Assembly: GCF_963676685.1 (NCBI RefSeq)
Contig: NC_092348.1
Location: 13,676,867 to 13,740,866 of the forward strand
Source: Mytilus edulis
Lineage: Eukaryota; Mollusca; Bivalvia; Mytilida; Mytilidae
Length of the DNA stretch: 64,000 bases
Reading direction: 5' to 3'
The notes beneath the pieces are model-generated. The model was not told the origin of the DNA, ran no database searches, and was given only the letters and a program-made list of their open reading frames with translations. This document shows positions 60,592 through 64,000 of this stretch, piece by piece. Both the position numbers and the translations under genes were made by a program. The number at the start of each line of letters is the position of its first letter. The first letter of the stretch is position 1.

Positions 60592-61175
60592 ATGGAGTTG
60601 GCCATTTTGCAGAGATCAGTGATAGTTTCCATTTCTGGACCTAGAAAGGACCGTGTGACGAGGGAGACGGTCATTTCCAGACTAGTGGAACTCATCGGGA
60701 ACAAGACCCATCTTCGTTCCCTATGGAGAACTGAGACGGGACTTTCGTGGTATGCCACTCTGGAGACGCCCGAAGAAGCAGAGGCTTGTGTAAATAGGAG
60801 AGGGTTGACTACAGATGAATATACCCTGGTATTTTCGCCTTGTAATCGAAGGCGTTTGCACGTGAGGGTTCACTGGCTTCCCCTATCCAGGACTCCATCT
60901 CCTGATGTTATCTCCTTTTTGGAAAATTTCGGGAAAGTAACCAGTTGCTATGAGGAGCCACACCACCTTAAAGGCTGGATACGGAACGGGAGTGCGACAC
61001 ATTGAGATGGATGTCAGAGAGGGAACACAGTATGATATTCCCTATCGAGCATCCATCAATAGACGACAATGCTTAATAACCATCCCAGGCAGACCACCTT
61101 TGTACCTCAAGTGTGGTGTTGTTGGACATTACCGGTCGGAGTGTGATCGCCTTTCTAGAAGACCTCCAACATCTT
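60592..61175 (+). pseudogene. Gag-like zinc-knuckle (CCHC) protein, N-terminal part, frameshifted
   Basis: From ATG at 60592 (60586 is TTG) the frame encodes a basic globular N-terminal region. It runs to about 60985, where one extra base shifts it; the following frame continues GVRHIEMDVREG and a TIPGRPP segment. It ends in a single zinc knuckle at about 61104-61145. The knuckle should read C-x2-C-x4-H-x4-C, but here is Y-LK-C-GVVG-H-YRSE-C, the first Cys changed to Tyr (a one-base change). Proteins of this kind (RNA-binding fold plus CCHC) occur as ORF1/gag of retroelements and as domesticated genes. With a frameshift and a lost zinc ligand this copy is dead. Just upstream (60512-60583) is a U5-spacer fragment. 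Confidence 0.65.
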
Positions 61176-61195
61176 ATTCTGTTATTATTTTATTA

Positions 61196-61765
61196 AAATT
61201 AAAAGTATGTGCTAAGGAAGCTTTAAGTGCTAAGAACCAACGACGATTTGACGAATATGTAAATACTGTCTCTGCAATTAATCCTTATTCTAAAAATTTC
61301 TTTGACGAATCATCTGTCAAAATAACAACTGGAAATAGACTTTATGGGCATGCAACAGTATGGGAAAACTTAAAGGCCATAGAGGTACAAAAATATGCTT
61401 CCAATGATACCCACACGGTAAACCTCCTTCATTGGCCATTTGGAGTTGATTATTTCAATGTTTTAGATTGACCTTCAAATGGATTTAATCTCGTTGACTT
61501 TTCTTCTGATGCTTCACAGGAATTATAAAGATTTGGAAAGCATTGCTTACGTCCCGGGGACACTGTTATTATTGACAATTGTAGCTTCCGAAAATACCAT
61601 TTGATTTAATTTGGGACAACGTCAAATAGACTTATTATATAAACCACCATATCACCCAGACTTGAAAACGTGTGAATTATGCTTTAAAAGTAATGAAAAA
61701 CTATTTGCGTACACATACGAATTACGCACGTGAATTGACTGAGGTGGCTACATGTGACGGTCAAG
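61196..61765 (+). pseudogene. Tc1/mariner-like DDE transposase relic
   Basis: Fused in frame to the zinc-knuckle relic by chance. It begins near 61196 and runs RRFDEYVNTVSAINPYSKNF, then the first catalytic Asp in FFDESS (61304-61306), a conserved N-G-P-like LLHWPFGVDYF stretch, the second Asp in IIDNC (61574-61576) and, after frameshifts, PPYHPDLKTCE with the Glu at 61674-61676. The Asp-Glu distance is about 33 codons, as in DD34E Tc1-type enzymes. A stop at 61471 and at least two frame changes inactivate it; the N-terminal DNA-binding domain is missing. Confidence 0.65.
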
Positions 61766-61964
61766 TAGCCGCTTCAAAGTATATTTCGTGGATGCTGTTA
61801 TTTGTTAAAACACTTGCTTAGTATATCATTTACATATCTTTATAATTATTTCAATAAAATTTGTTCATGTAATTATTTTGTGTTGTGCATGTCTATGCAA
61901 ACTTTGAGGGGGATGTAAACATTATTGAAAGTATAATACTGTAAAAAGATCCTTTTTCAATTGA

Positions 61965-62100
61965 TTATAGCTGACTATGATGTATAGATTTTGCTTATTG
62001 TGGAGGACCGTATGGTGATCTCCAGTTGTTAAATTCTGTGTCATTTGGTCTCTTGTCGAGAGTTATGTCAATAGCAATCATAGTACATCTTCTTTGTGTT
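61965..62100 (-). repeat. Dispersed mussel-type repeat fragment
   Basis: Contains GTATGGTGATCTCCAGTTGT and GTGTCATTTGGTCTCTTGTC, the reverse complement of the block in the 16165-16510 element (GAGACCAAAATGACACAGAC, GGTCACCATACGG). Confidence 0.6.
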
Positions 62101-62196
62101 ATTCAATTGATTGTTTCTTTATAAATCTGACATATGATGGATACCCCGCCTAGTGTGACAAATGAAATTTAGCTATAGGCTATTTATGATATAACA

Positions 62197-63145
62197 ATGA
62201 CTTACCAACTCAATGACGAGTTTATACGACCAGGTCAACTAACCATCTGGTATTCGAAGCGTTACCAAAAGTTTTCTAAAAAATTCATTGGGACACAAAG
62301 GATAATAATAGACAATCAAGCAGTAGAGAAGGTAGTCGAGCAGACTATTAACAAGGCTAGATATTTGTCAAGGTTATTGTACATTGGGTGTAAACTTGGA
62401 ATCGTAAACATCGTTAACAGACAGTATGGAACTACCTAATGAACTGAAAGCCCTATTGGTAATAATGAAGTTGGATGGAAAAGAGCCGGTTCAAAAATTC
62501 ACCCAGTTCTGACTTAAGTCTCGGTTCAGCTTACTGGGATCAAGGTCAAAGAACCAGATTCTTCATCTAGGAAACCTGAGCCGGCCCTGAAAAGAAGTAA
62601 GAACAAGCCACCATCTTTCAGGAGACGCAACGCTAACCGTTACGCCCAGTGAATGGCTACAAAAAACAGCCGTTGAACCCGCTACAGAACAACAAACCAC
62701 CAGCGTAGACCATACCAACAACACTCAGACCGAAGCTAGAGACACCATAGTCGGTCAAGTATTAACACCAACAAAGTACAAAGAGTAACAAATTAGAGTT
62801 GTAATAAACAGGGATGTTGTCACCAGTCCTTACAACCCCAACAAGGCCTGTCGTCGCCTGATGTACTACACCTCCACAACAGACAGGGGCAAGCGCAGTA
62901 GGATCGACTTCGATGTAGAGTTTGACATCAACGACCCAGACCTACTGTGCACACAACCACATACGTCGCCCATCAGCTCAGAAGCGGTAAAACACACATC
63001 ATCATCACTATCATACCTTCGAAATGTCATTACCAGACGATGGATAAAATACGTGAGTCCTTCACCGTTAAAGAAAAAACTCAACGTTGTCGCCTATGCT
63101 AAAGCCCACGGCAACCGTGCCGCTGGTCGAGAAAAATGTCCGTAA
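62197..63145 (+). pseudogene. Unrecognised, broken mobile-element-like coding region
   Basis: Three open pieces follow each other. 62197-62439 gives 80 residues. 62425-62790 is one frame interrupted by TGA codons, starting MELPNELKALLVIMKLDG and later Thr/Gln-rich. 62791-63145 includes NPNKACRRLMYYTSTTDRGK, then an acidic DVEFDINDPDLL, then a basic tail. GC content and codon choice differ from the surrounding AT-rich DNA. No catalytic or binding motif was recognised. It lies between two transposase relics, so a mobile-element origin is likely but unproven. Confidence 0.35.
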
Positions 63146-63159
63146 TTGGAGAAAACTTA

Positions 63160-63775
63160 AAAAACGGTAACAGATAATGCCAAAATAAAAACAAATCAAA
63201 CAGGGGTAGTGCCCCTCACTTTCCTGATCTTGAAAAGGCCCTAATGCCCTGGATAACAGATCATACACAGCAAGGATTATCTGCAACAGAGTTGCGTCTT
63301 AAAGCAATTCATTTGTCAAAATCACTGGTTGATAACAAGCTAGATCTTCAGATGCTCCATAGACTGGTGTTATGGGTTTTTACGTCGTCATGATTTATCA
63401 ATTCGTCGTCGTACCCATATATCTCAAAAACTTCCAGCTGACTACGAAGATAAACTTCTAGAATTTCAGAAATATATAATAAAAGTACGGAAGCAAAATC
63501 ATTATCTTTTGTCTCAGATAGGCAATGCAGACCAAACTCCTCTCACGTTTGATTTACCGGCTGATACAACTATTGACCATAAGGATACATCAACCGCAAA
63601 TATTAGATCAACTGGCAATGAAACAAAATCGGTTTACCGTCATGTTAGCATGCACAGCAGACGGGGGAAAAGCTTCCACCCTATGTTGTATTCAAAAGAA
63701 AAACCATGCCAAAGATACCTTTTCCTGAAAGGTCTAATAGTACAGGTGCACCAAATTACTCTCTCTTACTAACTC
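63160..63775 (+). pseudogene. pogo/Tigger-like (DDE_1, CENP-B-type) transposase relic
   Basis: Translated in pieces: a CENP-B-type DNA-binding segment (FPDLEKALMPWITDHTQQGL and ATELRLKAIHLSK; then FLRRHDLSIRRRTHISQKLP), then the start of the DDE domain with NADQTP (the first catalytic Asp), DLPADTTIDHK, the VMLACTADGGK block and KTMPKIPFPKGLIV. These are hallmark blocks of the pogo/Tigger family, which cuts and pastes itself at TA sites. At least two frameshifts separate the pieces, and the second and third catalytic acids are not found before the window ends. Confidence 0.7.
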
Positions 63776-63777
63776 AC

Positions 63778-64000
63778 ATGAGCACACTTAAAATTATATC
63801 ACAAGTTATAAGGAAAAATTTAAAGACTAAATATAAAGACGTCAACAACAGCTACCAGGAAGAAAGTAATGTATGTTTGCAAGAAACAGGGGGTATTACA
63901 ACGACCAATCCAAATAGATATAGAAGCAACGACAAATCTAAAATATATATACCTAAGATGGAGAAAAATAGGGCAAGAGGTGTATGCATCCTCATATCAA
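63778..64000 (+). CDS. Open reading frame running off the window end (partial)
   Basis: From ATG at 63778 the frame stays open to the last base (74 codons). It is continuous upstream with NYSLLL, so the ATG may be internal. It is hydrophilic and Lys/Asn-rich, with ITTTNPNRYRSNDKSKIYIP and MEKNRARGVCIL. It could be a diverged continuation of the transposase relic in another frame, or the 5' end of a different element. No domain recognised. Confidence 0.3.
   Translation, partial: MSTLKIISQVIRKNLKTKYKDVNNSYQEESNVCLQETGGITTTNPNRYRSNDKSKIYIPKMEKNRARGVCILIS

Overview
The window is AT-rich, intron-containing metazoan DNA with few long ORFs and many dispersed repeats. Several repeats match families I associate with the marine mussel genus Mytilus: a tRNA-headed SINE at 9762-9938, the element ending in a GGAC run at 6764-7080, and the 'asymmetric' repeats near 7460, 14180, 16170 and 62000. 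The genus is an inference from memory; no search was run.

Layout. 1-18187: single-copy-like DNA with a lysine/arginine-rich terminal exon (5174-5659) and a shorter diverged copy (1216-1383). Between them lies a 3.2-kb foldback-type element (1826-5024) flanked by TTA. A proline-rich minus-strand coding candidate is at about 10990-11449. A four-exon plus-strand gene (11732-15956) encodes a type II membrane carbohydrate sulfotransferase, with phase-compatible splice sites. 18188-41194: a tandem array of a 799/798-bp unit with 28 whole U5 snRNA genes on the plus strand. Each unit also carries a U6-snRNA-derived remnant on the minus strand. 41195-41294: 100 N, an assembly gap. 41295-57074: a second array of nine near-identical 1747-bp units with no gene recognised. 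57246-60583: diverged and rearranged U5 units, including one intact U5 gene, one U5 split by a repeat inserted in invariant loop I, and one scrambled copy. 59782-64000: decayed mobile-element coding DNA, namely a gag-like zinc-knuckle gene in two out-of-order pieces, a Tc1-like DDE transposase relic, an unrecognised broken ORF and a pogo/Tigger-like transposase relic.

Main point: the large 'satellite' is a spliceosomal RNA gene array. The U5 genes keep loop I, both strands of the stems (one base pair swapped but still paired) and a 3' hairpin. Their Sm-type site is non-canonical and resembles the U7 site. The short ORFs that recur in every unit are by-products and are not annotated as genes. 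The near-perfect identity of the units, with variants in contiguous blocks, points to recent local amplification; the assembled copy number should be treated as a minimum.
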